A stretch of DNA of 48,559 nt from JBEKSX01 sp049516635 (lineage in GTDB: Bacteria; Bacteroidota; Ignavibacteria; Tepidaquicellales; OLB5), in assembly GCA_049516635.1 (NCBI GenBank), contig JBEKSX010000006.1, positions 1 to 48,559 on the forward strand, given 5' to 3'. Shown piece after piece: positions 26,688-33,369 of this stretch; within the stretch, counting starts at the first letter, position 1; each line of letters opens with the position of its first letter. The notes beneath the pieces are model-generated. The model saw only the letters and a list, made by a program, of their open reading frames with translations, was not told the DNA's origin and searched no databases. The position numbers were made by a program, and so were the translations under genes.

Positions 26688-27637
26688 CTTTGTCCGTTTA
26701 AGCTTCTTAATGCAACGCCGCAGCTCGGTGCAAACCTGTATGAGGTCTTCCTCAGACTTTCGTTCTTCAAGAATTCATTAGAAGAATTAATATTTTCAAA
26801 CGGATTTAAAATATATACTTTCGCCCCGGCGCTCTTCTTTACTGCTTCCAGCGTATCCTCCTTAATATCATCCCCGTAAAGGAAGATAGAATCGATGCCG
26901 GATAGCTTAAACAGGGTATCACGCAAATAATTTAATTTCCTGACAAGAGTTAAATTATTTTCAGATTCGGAAATATATTTTGAATATGCGTAATGACTGT
27001 ATTTCTTATCCGCAATAAACCCGTAATCCACCCTCCCTTTTTTTAAACCGATCAGGAGCACATTCTTATCTGTAAGCAGTTCTGTGTAATTTCTTCTCAG
27101 GTTCTGTTCTGCTGCAAAATGGTCTATATCGACAATAGAAAGCTCAACGTTGCACATCTTGAATATCCTCTTCACGAACTCCATTGTATTTTTAAGCACG
27201 GCAATTACAAGAAATTGAGCGGTATCCCCTGCCGGCATAACGGAACTCATTCGGTAAGTATTTATTATATAATCGCCGTAAGTATCCGGAAAATAATTCG
27301 AAAGCTCCCAGTATATCTTGGAATTGAAGGACTGTCTCCCTTCGGAAAGATCTAACGGGAGCATCATCAGGAATGCATGTGAAGAGCTTATGGTAAGAGA
27401 AATGTGCCTGTAATTCAAATTGCGGTTATCAAAATATTTCTGTACTACATCCGAAATGTTAGTGAGAGCTTTTTGATTGCTTTTGAACTTCGATAGGTCT
27501 TCTTCAAAGTCAAAATCTGCTTCAGCGGAATCCACGTGGTCAAGCTCGGTTATACCGTTATTGTGCACCAGCTCGGTGTAAAATATGCAATTGGAGGAGA
27601 AACTTATCCCCAGCGATCTTTCCAGCGTTTGATTCAA
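26684..27637 (-). CDS. PilM-like actin-fold protein
   Basis: A 317-residue cytoplasmic protein resembling the type IV pilus/secretion actin-fold ATPase PilM. Supporting features are the N-terminal SLGISFSSNCIFYTELVH, the ALTNISDVVQKYF helix, WELSNYFPD, the IVDIDHFAAEQNLRRNY segment, a second nucleotide-domain strand NVLLIGLKKGRVDYGFI, and a C-terminal FAPSCGVALRSL that matches the usual ending. The phosphate-binding residues are weaker than in classical PilM, so nucleotide binding is uncertain. No pilN, pilO or pilQ is nearby. It sits between a ComEA-like gene (14 bp) and rsmD (4-bp overlap). The start is TTG. Confidence 0.58.
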   Translation of the reverse strand: MNQTLERSLGISFSSNCIFYTELVHNNGITELDHVDSAEADFDFEEDLSKFKSNQKALTNISDVVQKYFDNRNLNYRHISLTISSSHAFLMMLPLDLSEGRQSFNSKIYWELSNYFPDTYGDYIINTYRMSSVMPAGDTAQFLVIAVLKNTMEFVKRIFKMCNVELSIVDIDHFAAEQNLRRNYTELLTDKNVLLIGLKKGRVDYGFIADKKYSHYAYSKYISESENNLTLVRKLNYLRDTLFKLSGIDSIFLYGDDIKEDTLEAVKKSAGAKVYILNPFENINSSNEFLKNESLRKTSYRFAPSCGVALRSLNGQS

Positions 27638-27651
27638 ATTAACTTATATTA

Positions 27652-28164
27652 TTAATTTTCATTATCGGTTTTTGAGCCGACCGTAATAAAATTCTTTATC
27701 CTGTCAAATTTCTTCTGCCCGATACCTTTTACGTTCATGATCTCCTCAATACTTGTAAACCCGTTATTCTGTTCCCTGTATTCTAAAATGCGTTCAGCTG
27801 TCATCTTTCCTATTCCCGGGAGAAGCTCCAGGTCAGCAGGATAAGCAAGGTTGATATCTATCTTAATCCCGGTTGAAAGCCCTGCAGTTTTGTTATCCGA
27901 TACATCAGACTCTTTCGAAAGACTGTCATTTATGCTGTTTAGAAGCTTCAGACGCTCCTGTTTCTCAGATGATAACTGCAGCTTTGAGAAAGAGGATGTC
28001 AGGGATTGTTCAAAGTTTCTATCCGATACCGAGTAATCGAAATCTTTTTTATTATTCCATCCGGAATATTTGATCACAAGACCAACAGCGAATGTCAGAA
28101 GCAGAAAGAGTATCAACATCAGATCAAGATTTGTGAATCCGAGTTTTCTGAATATTTCTTTCAA
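27652..28164 (-). CDS. ComEA-like helix-hairpin-helix DNA-binding protein
   Basis: A 170-residue membrane-anchored protein. One transmembrane helix (about residues 12-32, LDLMLILFLLLTFAVGLVI) is followed by a Ser/Lys-rich linker. A ComEA-type tandem HhH domain ends the protein (about 103-165): DINLAYPADLELLPGIGKMTAERILEYR and IMNVKGIGQKKFDRIKNF, with both GIG hairpins intact. ComEA binds incoming double-stranded DNA in the periplasm during natural transformation. The start is TTG 28164. It lies 31 bp after dnaJ in the same run as the PilM-like gene, a hint of a DNA-uptake or pilus function. Confidence 0.85.
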   Translation of the reverse strand: MKEIFRKLGFTNLDLMLILFLLLTFAVGLVIKYSGWNNKKDFDYSVSDRNFEQSLTSSFSKLQLSSEKQERLKLLNSINDSLSKESDVSDNKTAGLSTGIKIDINLAYPADLELLPGIGKMTAERILEYREQNNGFTSIEEIMNVKGIGQKKFDRIKNFITVGSKTDNEN

Positions 28165-28195
28165 CTATACAAAGGATAAGGTTAATAATAAAATA

Positions 28196-29377
28196 TCAGG
28201 AGAATGAATCTTTTACTTTACTGAAAAAATTTTTCTGCTGTGTTCCCGAATCCTTTAATTTACTCTTCGGCTTAAGATTTTCCGAACCTGAAAGCTCTTT
28301 GAATAATTCTTTTTCTTTCGCTGTCAGCTTTCCCGGTATATATAGACGGATAAAATTTAGCTGGTCTCCCCTTCCATGATGGTTAAGATGCCTGATGCCC
28401 TTCTCCTTCATCCTGAGGACCTTGCCCGGCTGAGTACCCGGTTCTATCTTAAGTTTCGCCGTGCCGTTGAGCGTAGGAATTTCAACTTCGGTACCAAGCA
28501 CTGCTTCCGTTATGCTTATTGTCAGCTCGAGCACTACATCGTCATCTTCCCTGGTAAAATATTTATGCGTCAGCTCCTCTATTACAACGATGAGGTCTCC
28601 TGCCTGTCCGCCCCGGATGCCTGCATTCCCCTGTGCATGGAGGGGGATATAGTTACCGCTTGAAACACCTGCCGGGATATTAACTTTTACCGTTGCTTCA
28701 CCCTTTACCCTGCCTTCACCTTCACAATGGGGACATTTATCCTTGATGATCCTGCCTTCACCGCTGCAGGTGGGACAAACCGTGACATTGATGAACTGCC
28801 CGAACATAGAACGGGACATCTGCCGTATCTCGCCGGTACCGTTGCAGGTGTGACATGTTACGGTCCCGCTGCCTGATTTTGCACCGGTCCCGCTGCAATG
28901 AGTACAGGTTTCGAATTTCTTTATCTTAAGCGTTTTCTCGACGCCTTCGGCTATTTCTTCAAGAGTCAGCTTTAAACTAACCTTAAGATCGCTTCCCTGA
29001 ATTCCCTGAGTCCTGTATCTGCGAGTACGCTGGCTTCGCGTGGTTCCGCCGAAAATATCATCAAAGATACTGCCTCCGCCGAATCCGCTGAAAATATCGC
29101 TGAACGCCGAGAAGATATCGTTGACATTATCGAAACCGTGGAAATCCGTCCCCCTCATTCCCTCGTGTCCAAACTGGTCATATCTTGCACGCTTATTCGG
29201 ATCCATCAGCACCTCGTAAGCTTCCGCCGCTTCTTTGAACTTCTCTTCAGCATCCTTATTCCCGGGATTCCTGTCAGGGTGGTATTTCATTGCCATCTTG
29301 CGGTAGGATGATTTTATCTCATCTTCCGAAGCACTTTTGCCCACTCCCAGAACTTCATAAAAATCTCGTTTAGTCAT
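28196..29377 (-). CDS. dnaJ: Chaperone DnaJ
   Basis: DnaJ delivers unfolded proteins to DnaK and stimulates its ATPase. The J domain occupies residues 1-70 with YHPDRNPGNKDAEEKF (HPD present). A Gly/Phe-rich linker follows, then four zinc-finger repeats: CTHCSGTGA, CHTCNGTGE, CPTCSGEGR and CPHCEGEGR. The C-terminal substrate-binding domains come after. At 393 residues it is a full type I DnaJ. It follows grpE by 4 bp. dnaK is not between them or elsewhere in this window. Confidence 0.98.
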   Translation of the reverse strand: MTKRDFYEVLGVGKSASEDEIKSSYRKMAMKYHPDRNPGNKDAEEKFKEAAEAYEVLMDPNKRARYDQFGHEGMRGTDFHGFDNVNDIFSAFSDIFSGFGGGSIFDDIFGGTTRSQRTRRYRTQGIQGSDLKVSLKLTLEEIAEGVEKTLKIKKFETCTHCSGTGAKSGSGTVTCHTCNGTGEIRQMSRSMFGQFINVTVCPTCSGEGRIIKDKCPHCEGEGRVKGEATVKVNIPAGVSSGNYIPLHAQGNAGIRGGQAGDLIVVIEELTHKYFTREDDDVVLELTISITEAVLGTEVEIPTLNGTAKLKIEPGTQPGKVLRMKEKGIRHLNHHGRGDQLNFIRLYIPGKLTAKEKELFKELSGSENLKPKSKLKDSGTQQKNFFSKVKDSFS

Positions 29378-29381
29378 TATC

Positions 29382-29999
29382 TTATTTCTTTTTCCCTTCG
29401 GGTTTCGAAGACACGATCACTTTTGCATGCCGGATAACCTTATCCTTCAGAAGGTAACCTTTTTCTATCTCATCGATTACGGTATCGGGCTCTGCATCAT
29501 CGCTCGGAGTCTGAAGCAATGCATCGTGCAGGTTCACGTCAAACTTCTTGCCCTTCGAATCCATCTCTTTCAGTCCCTGTTTGCTCAGAACTTTTTTGAA
29601 TTTGTCATAGATAAGGTCAACACCTTTTTTGAAATTCTCCGCATCGTGTTCTTTATCCCATGAATTCAGGACCCTGTCAAAATCATCAAGCACAGGCAGA
29701 AGTTCTATTATAAGATTTTCATTCGCATATTTGTAAAACGATGAAAGCTCGGAGTCCATCCTTCTTTTGTAATTCTCAAACTCTGCAGCCTTCCGCAAGA
29801 ATTTATCCTTTAACTCATTTATCTTTGCTTCATAATTTAACGGTTGTTCAAGCACGGAAGGCTCTGCTTTTATTTCGTCAGTATCTTCCGTTCTATCATT
29901 TTCCGTTTCGTCCTTTGAGCCCGTAACAATTTCTTCAAGCTCATCCTTACCCTCTTTTTCGAGTTCTTTATCTATTTTATCTTTCTTTGATTTAAGCAT
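29382..29999 (-). CDS. grpE: Nucleotide exchange factor GrpE
   Basis: A 205-residue GrpE, the ADP-ATP exchange factor for DnaK. The first 55 residues are acidic and disordered (KDELEEIVTGSKDETEND). A long helix follows (about 60-95, LKDKFLRKAAEFENYKRRMD), then the core with LLPVLDDFDRVL, GVDLIYDKFKKVLSKQGL and a final beta domain with DEIEKGYLLKDKVIRHAKVIVS. It lies 7 bp after hrcA and 4 bp before dnaJ, so it is firmly in the heat-shock operon. Confidence 0.97.
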   Translation of the reverse strand: MLKSKKDKIDKELEKEGKDELEEIVTGSKDETENDRTEDTDEIKAEPSVLEQPLNYEAKINELKDKFLRKAAEFENYKRRMDSELSSFYKYANENLIIELLPVLDDFDRVLNSWDKEHDAENFKKGVDLIYDKFKKVLSKQGLKEMDSKGKKFDVNLHDALLQTPSDDAEPDTVIDEIEKGYLLKDKVIRHAKVIVSSKPEGKKK

Positions 30000-30006
30000 T
30001 CTTTAC

Positions 30007-31041
30007 TTACTTACTTTTTTCCTTTATTATTTCTGATGTATAATTCAATAGAGAAATCATTTTTGAATAGTTCATTCTTTTGGGACCGATAACCGCTATC
30101 TTTCCGTTGACATCACCTACCGAATAGGAAGTGGAAACAATACTGTAGTTCCTGAGCTTGTCATCTTTATTCTCCCCGCCGATGGATATCGATACTCCCA
30201 TTTCACCGGCTTCGGGCGGATTGTTCAAAACATGGAAGACGATGCTTTTATTTTCTGTCAGCTCGATCAGTGATTTATAATCTTCGGGGTTCCCGAATTC
30301 CGGCTGGGAAAGTATTTCCACTGTCCCGCCGATATAAAGTGTCATCCCTTCTTTTTCATCCTGAAATATTTTGTCAATAGAATCGATGAACACTTTAACA
30401 ATTCCCGTATCTTCGTTCTGCAGCTCGCCTATCCTGTCTTTGTAAGTGTTCCGTATCTGTTTAAGTGTTAGCCCACTAAGCTTTTCATTCAGGAACCGCG
30501 ATATCTTATCGAGCTTATCGCGGCTGATGTGCGAATCGATATCGAAAAGTATGGTGCGTACGAGTCCCGACTGTATCGAAACCACGACAAGTATCTTTGT
30601 GGATGAAAGGCTGATGAGTTCCAGCTTTTCCATTATGCCCTTGGAAAAATACGGCTGGCTGACGATGCTTATCTCTTTAGTCAGCTTACCCAGGATCTTC
30701 GAAGTTTCCTTAAATATCTCCTCGCCGAGCAGTTCCGCATCATCTATTTGTTTTTTGAGGCGTTTCTTCTCGCTCTTTCCAATCTGTTCGACCTGCATCA
30801 GTTCATTCACAAACATACGGTAACCCTTATCTGTAGGCACCCGTCCGCCCGATGTGTGCGGATGCGTGATAAAGCTCAGGTCCTCCAGGTCACTCATCAC
30901 ATTCCTGATGGTGGCAGGTGAGAGATTTACATTGGATTTCTTAGAAATATAGCGTGACCCTACCGGATTTGCAGTCTGTATAAAATCCTCTATTATATAC
31001 CTTAGTATCGTTTTTTCTCTGTCTGTTAACTCGCCGTACAT
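30007..31041 (-). CDS. hrcA: Heat-inducible transcription repressor HrcA
   Basis: HrcA represses class I heat-shock genes by binding CIRCE and is stabilised by GroE. The N-terminal winged helix shows LTDREKTILRYIIEDFIQTANPVGS and LSPATIRNVMSDLEDL, then ITHPHTSGGRVPTDKGYR. The GAF-like middle and C-terminal parts end in IGPKRMNYSKMISLLNYTSEII. At 344 residues it is typical. It leads the seven-gene run hrcA-grpE-dnaJ-comEA-like-pilM-like-rsmD-coaD. A Bacteroidota-type promoter lies about 60 nt upstream, but no CIRCE palindrome is visible. Confidence 0.97.
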   Translation of the reverse strand: MYGELTDREKTILRYIIEDFIQTANPVGSRYISKKSNVNLSPATIRNVMSDLEDLSFITHPHTSGGRVPTDKGYRMFVNELMQVEQIGKSEKKRLKKQIDDAELLGEEIFKETSKILGKLTKEISIVSQPYFSKGIMEKLELISLSSTKILVVVSIQSGLVRTILFDIDSHISRDKLDKISRFLNEKLSGLTLKQIRNTYKDRIGELQNEDTGIVKVFIDSIDKIFQDEKEGMTLYIGGTVEILSQPEFGNPEDYKSLIELTENKSIVFHVLNNPPEAGEMGVSISIGGENKDDKLRNYSIVSTSYSVGDVNGKIAVIGPKRMNYSKMISLLNYTSEIIKEKSK

Positions 31042-31105
31042 GTTATTTTCTGCCGTGAAATGTAATAAATGTTTGTAAAATTTAGTTCCAAAAGCATATT
31101 ATTAA

Positions 31106-31136
31106 CAAAATTACCTTAATATTCAATCTTATTCAA
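31106..31136 (-). promoter_or_regulatory. Possible Bacteroidota-type promoter of the hrcA operon
   Basis: Minus strand: TTG (31136-31134), a 20-nt spacer and TAATTTTG (31113-31106), which matches TAnnTTTG. Transcription would begin about 60 nt before ATG 31041. The layout is identical to the candidate upstream of the carboxypeptidase pair. Confidence 0.35.
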
Positions 31137-31159
31137 GATAATAGAATTTCGCAAAAATG

Positions 31160-31267
31160 ACAAGGGAGCTTGCTCTCTTGTTCACAGCAGGATATTACTA
31201 TTGAACAAGGGGGCTTGCCCCCTTGTGTATCCCCTTCTTACCATGACAAGGGAGCAAGCTCCCTTGT
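31160..31267. repeat. Three copies of a 22-bp imperfect palindrome
   Basis: Copies start at 31160, 31205 and 31246. Each has the half-site ACAAGGGRGC or a close variant facing its inverse complement; the third is a perfect palindrome and the first has the most changes. Two are preceded by ATG, giving the shared start ATGACAAGGGAG. Spacing is about 41-45 bp. Each can fold as a GC-rich hairpin, unlike the AT-rich surroundings, which is typical of dispersed REP-like sequences. Confidence 0.8.
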
Positions 31268-31285
31268 TCAAATAGGGTTGAGGTC

Positions 31286-31459
31286 TAAGTAGCCCACGGT
31301 TTTAACCGTGGGTATAATCGATGACTCCACACAAAACCGTTTCAACGATTTATATCCCATCAATATTTTTACGAACAATTCGAAACCGTTAAAACGGTTA
31401 ATCGTGAAGAATATTCCTGACCCCATAGCTAAATCCGCCGCGGCGGAATGGGCTACTTA
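31286..31459. repeat. 174-bp element with perfect 11-bp terminal inverted repeats
   Basis: TAAGTAGCCCA (31286-31296) is matched by its exact inverse complement TGGGCTACTTA (31449-31459). Inside are further palindromes: CCCACGGTT/AACCGTGGG at 31293-31312, AACCGTT/AACGGTT at 31384-31399, and a perfect 14-mer TCCGCCGCGGCGGA at 31434-31447. The nested structure resembles REP/BIME clusters moved by RAYT-type transposases or a small MITE. It has no coding capacity and no flanking target duplication that I could identify. Confidence 0.7.
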
Positions 31460-31536
31460 ATTTGTTGTTGTAGCCTCAGCCTTTATGGTTAAAGGTATAT
31501 TTCCGAGTTTGGTCAGGTCCAAAGGATTCCATCGGA

Positions 31537-31595
31537 GAGTTACCTCCTGACCAGTGTCAGGTCGTAATCCGTCTTAGGCGGAATGACACAACATG
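31537..31595 (+). repeat. 59-bp two-hairpin repeat, copy 1
   Basis: It matches 33212-33270 at 54 of 59 positions in the same orientation. It contains half of a GGTCAGG/CCTGACC hairpin (the partner arm lies at 31511-31517) and a second hairpin with TGTCA/TGACA arms around a TCCGTC...GGCGGA stem. It abuts the T9SS gene remnant. Confidence 0.82.
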
Positions 31596-31599
31596 GAAA

Positions 31600-31671
31600 G
31601 GCAGGGTTTGTTTTTACAGAATTGAAACAGAAAAATACGTTGATACAAAAAAATTGTTAATTATAAAATAG
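31600..31671 (+). pseudogene. Remnant of a T9SS cargo gene (C-terminal tail only)
   Basis: The plus-strand frame 31600-31671 encodes about 23 residues ending FYRIETEKYVDTKKLLIIK and a TAG stop. This is the end of a T9SS type A sorting domain, directly comparable with FYKIEAGNFIDTKKMILIK at the end of the 1020-3440 protein. Upstream the frame runs straight into the 59-bp repeat, and no other part of a sorting domain or protein is visible. The gene has therefore been cut away, probably when the repeats arrived or recombined. Confidence 0.75.
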
Positions 31672-31721
31672 TTCAGTCTCAAATATCCTCATTTGATATC
31701 TGCTTAAAAAGCAGAAATAAT

Positions 31722-33101
31722 TCATCTTACGAGTTGTTTCATCATTTGTGCTAGGTCAGAGTTTTTAGGATCAATTTCAAGAGCTTTTTTAAAGCTAAGA
31801 ATTGCAAGTTCTTGTTTTCCGTACCTAATATAACTCTCACCAAGGCTCTTGTACGCATTTGATGATGAAGGAAAAGTTTCTGTATTCTTCTTAAATACTT
31901 CGATCGCTTCATTAATTCTATTTTCCTGGAGCAGCTGATACCCCAACAGATTTATTTCATTTTCGTTAATATCATAAAGTGTATCATTACTATTTTTAAC
32001 CGAATCGAAGAATTGTATCGTATTACCTATATCTGATCTCCTTAATTTGATATACATTTCTCTAGCAATAGAGAGTTTGGGCAGTGTATACGTTCTTCCT
32101 TCAAGTAGATCAAGGAGAGCATCCTTTATTTCCTTTCTCTTTGTACCCCCAATATTTGTCAGTAATATTATCGTGTTATGATCTGTAATCTGCCGGACGA
32201 TAAAAGTATTGAAACCCTTAAATTCACCCGCGTGAGTTACAATTTTCTTACCGTTATATTCTATGATTTCCCAACCGAAGCCATAATTCGAAATGCTTCC
32301 GTCATTCAGAACTGCAGCCTCAAAAGCTTCGTTAAGAGTTGAATGTTTAACAATTTTCTCAGTATATAGTGCCTGGTCCCATTTGAAAAGATCCTCGACA
32401 GTTGAATAAATTCCACCATCACCGGTAGTCAGGATATCATAGTCATAAACATTGCCGAAAATATCATAACCACGTGCTTTTTGCTTAATATCCGCTTTAG
32501 TAGTATCATAAACAAATGTACACCTCATGTTCAGAGGATCAAAAATATTTCTCTTCAAAAAAATACTGTAAGGTAAACCAGATACCATTTCAATAATCAT
32601 AGCAAGAAGAACATAACCTGAATTGCTGTATTCAAATTTATCGCCGGGCTGAAAATGAAGGGCATCAATCTTCTTAAGTGAATTAAACACCTCATCATTA
32701 TCTAAACCCTGATGTACTATTCCAAGACTGAAATAGTCAGGAATTCCAGAAGTGTGGTTCAATAAAATTTTGATCGTAACCTTATCCGCATAAGGCGGAA
32801 ACTCAGAAAAGTATTTCGAAAGTTCATCATCGTATGATAGCTTTTTGTTTTCTGCAAGCATCATAATTGCCATCGCAGTAAATTGTTTTGTCAAGGATGC
32901 AAGGTAAGTTAGAGTGCCAGGTGTAAAATCTAAAGACTCTTGTATATTAGCTTTCCCAAAACCCTTTTTGTAAATTACTTTTCCATTTTCAGCAACGAGA
33001 ACACTTCCGTTGAATTGCTCTCGATTATGCAATTTTAGCATTAATGAATCTATTTGGTACTCTTTGCTTTGCACTACAAATGAAGAATAATCAATATACA
33101 A
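31722..33101 (-). CDS. Serine hydrolase (class C beta-lactamase/PBP-like) with C-terminal TPRs; 5' end uncertain
   Basis: A serine hydrolase of the beta-lactamase/D-Ala-D-Ala peptidase-like family. Ser69-Leu-Thr-Lys72 (ASLTKQF) is the SxxK nucleophile motif, YSNSGY is the second motif, and IVTHAGEFKG corresponds to the HxG third motif. The last 70 residues form TPR helices (INEAIEVFKKNTETFP, ELAILSFKKALEIDP). The only usable start is TTG 33101. The frame stays open upstream to TGA 33150-33152 and encodes a hydrophobic signal-like stretch (VKLLGLIFSTIVLYI) that the TTG start would lose. An in-frame ATG (33162-33164) lies just beyond that stop. The gene may be N-terminally damaged. It is flanked on both sides by a 59-bp repeat. 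Confidence 0.8.
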   Translation of the reverse strand: MYIDYSSFVVQSKEYQIDSLMLKLHNREQFNGSVLVAENGKVIYKKGFGKANIQESLDFTPGTLTYLASLTKQFTAMAIMMLAENKKLSYDDELSKYFSEFPPYADKVTIKILLNHTSGIPDYFSLGIVHQGLDNDEVFNSLKKIDALHFQPGDKFEYSNSGYVLLAMIIEMVSGLPYSIFLKRNIFDPLNMRCTFVYDTTKADIKQKARGYDIFGNVYDYDILTTGDGGIYSTVEDLFKWDQALYTEKIVKHSTLNEAFEAAVLNDGSISNYGFGWEIIEYNGKKIVTHAGEFKGFNTFIVRQITDHNTIILLTNIGGTKRKEIKDALLDLLEGRTYTLPKLSIAREMYIKLRRSDIGNTIQFFDSVKNSNDTLYDINENEINLLGYQLLQENRINEAIEVFKKNTETFPSSSNAYKSLGESYIRYGKQELAILSFKKALEIDPKNSDLAQMMKQLVR

Positions 33102-33205
33102 AACGATTGTTGAAAATATTAAGCCTAATAATTTTACTGAGAAATAATCTCACACACTGAGCATAATATCTTATTTAATGATCTCTTATTTGTTTCACTG
33201 AGTCT

Positions 33206-33270
33206 GGTCAGGAGTTACCTCCTGACCGGTGTCAGGCCGTAATCCGCCTTAGGAGGACTGACACAACATG
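33206..33270 (+). repeat. 59-bp two-hairpin repeat, copy 2, with complete first hairpin
   Basis: Positions 33212-33270 match copy 1 (31537-31595) with five substitutions. Here the first hairpin is intact: GGTCAGGAG (33206-33214), loop TTAC and CTCCTGACC (33219-33227). The second has CTGACA/TGTCAG arms. The two copies are direct repeats on either side of the serine hydrolase gene. Confidence 0.82.
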
Positions 33271-33369
33271 AACTATCCTCCTCCATAAAAAGGTAAATAT
33301 TGCTAAATTGAATTATAAACTTTTTTGTGATAACTTAAAAATATATTTCACAATTAAATCAATACTCCA

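Larger units (their letters stand above)
31042..31721. other. Repeat-rich intergenic region, 680 bp
   Basis: No intact gene lies between hrcA and the serine hydrolase gene. In order the stretch holds the hrcA promoter, three copies of a 22-bp palindrome (31160-31267), a 174-bp element with 11-bp inverted ends (31286-31459), one copy of a 59-bp two-hairpin repeat (31537-31595) and the orphan 3' end of a T9SS cargo gene (31600-31671). The spacer 31460-31536 also contains the arm GGTCAGG (31511-31517), which pairs with CCTGACC in the repeat. Confidence 0.8.

Noticed and set aside
26377..26781. 134-codon plus-strand frame across rsmD and the PilM-like gene
   Set aside because: Covers parts of two overlapping real genes on the other strand; composition is that of an antisense frame.
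33150..33152. TGA as a recoded (selenocysteine) codon in the serine hydrolase
   Set aside because: It lies in a signal-peptide region, no SECIS-like hairpin follows, and Cys is not expected there.
33329..33361. TTGTGA...TCACAA as a CRP-type operator before the MBL hydrolase gene
   Set aside because: The arms are about 17 nt apart rather than 6, so it does not fit the known site.
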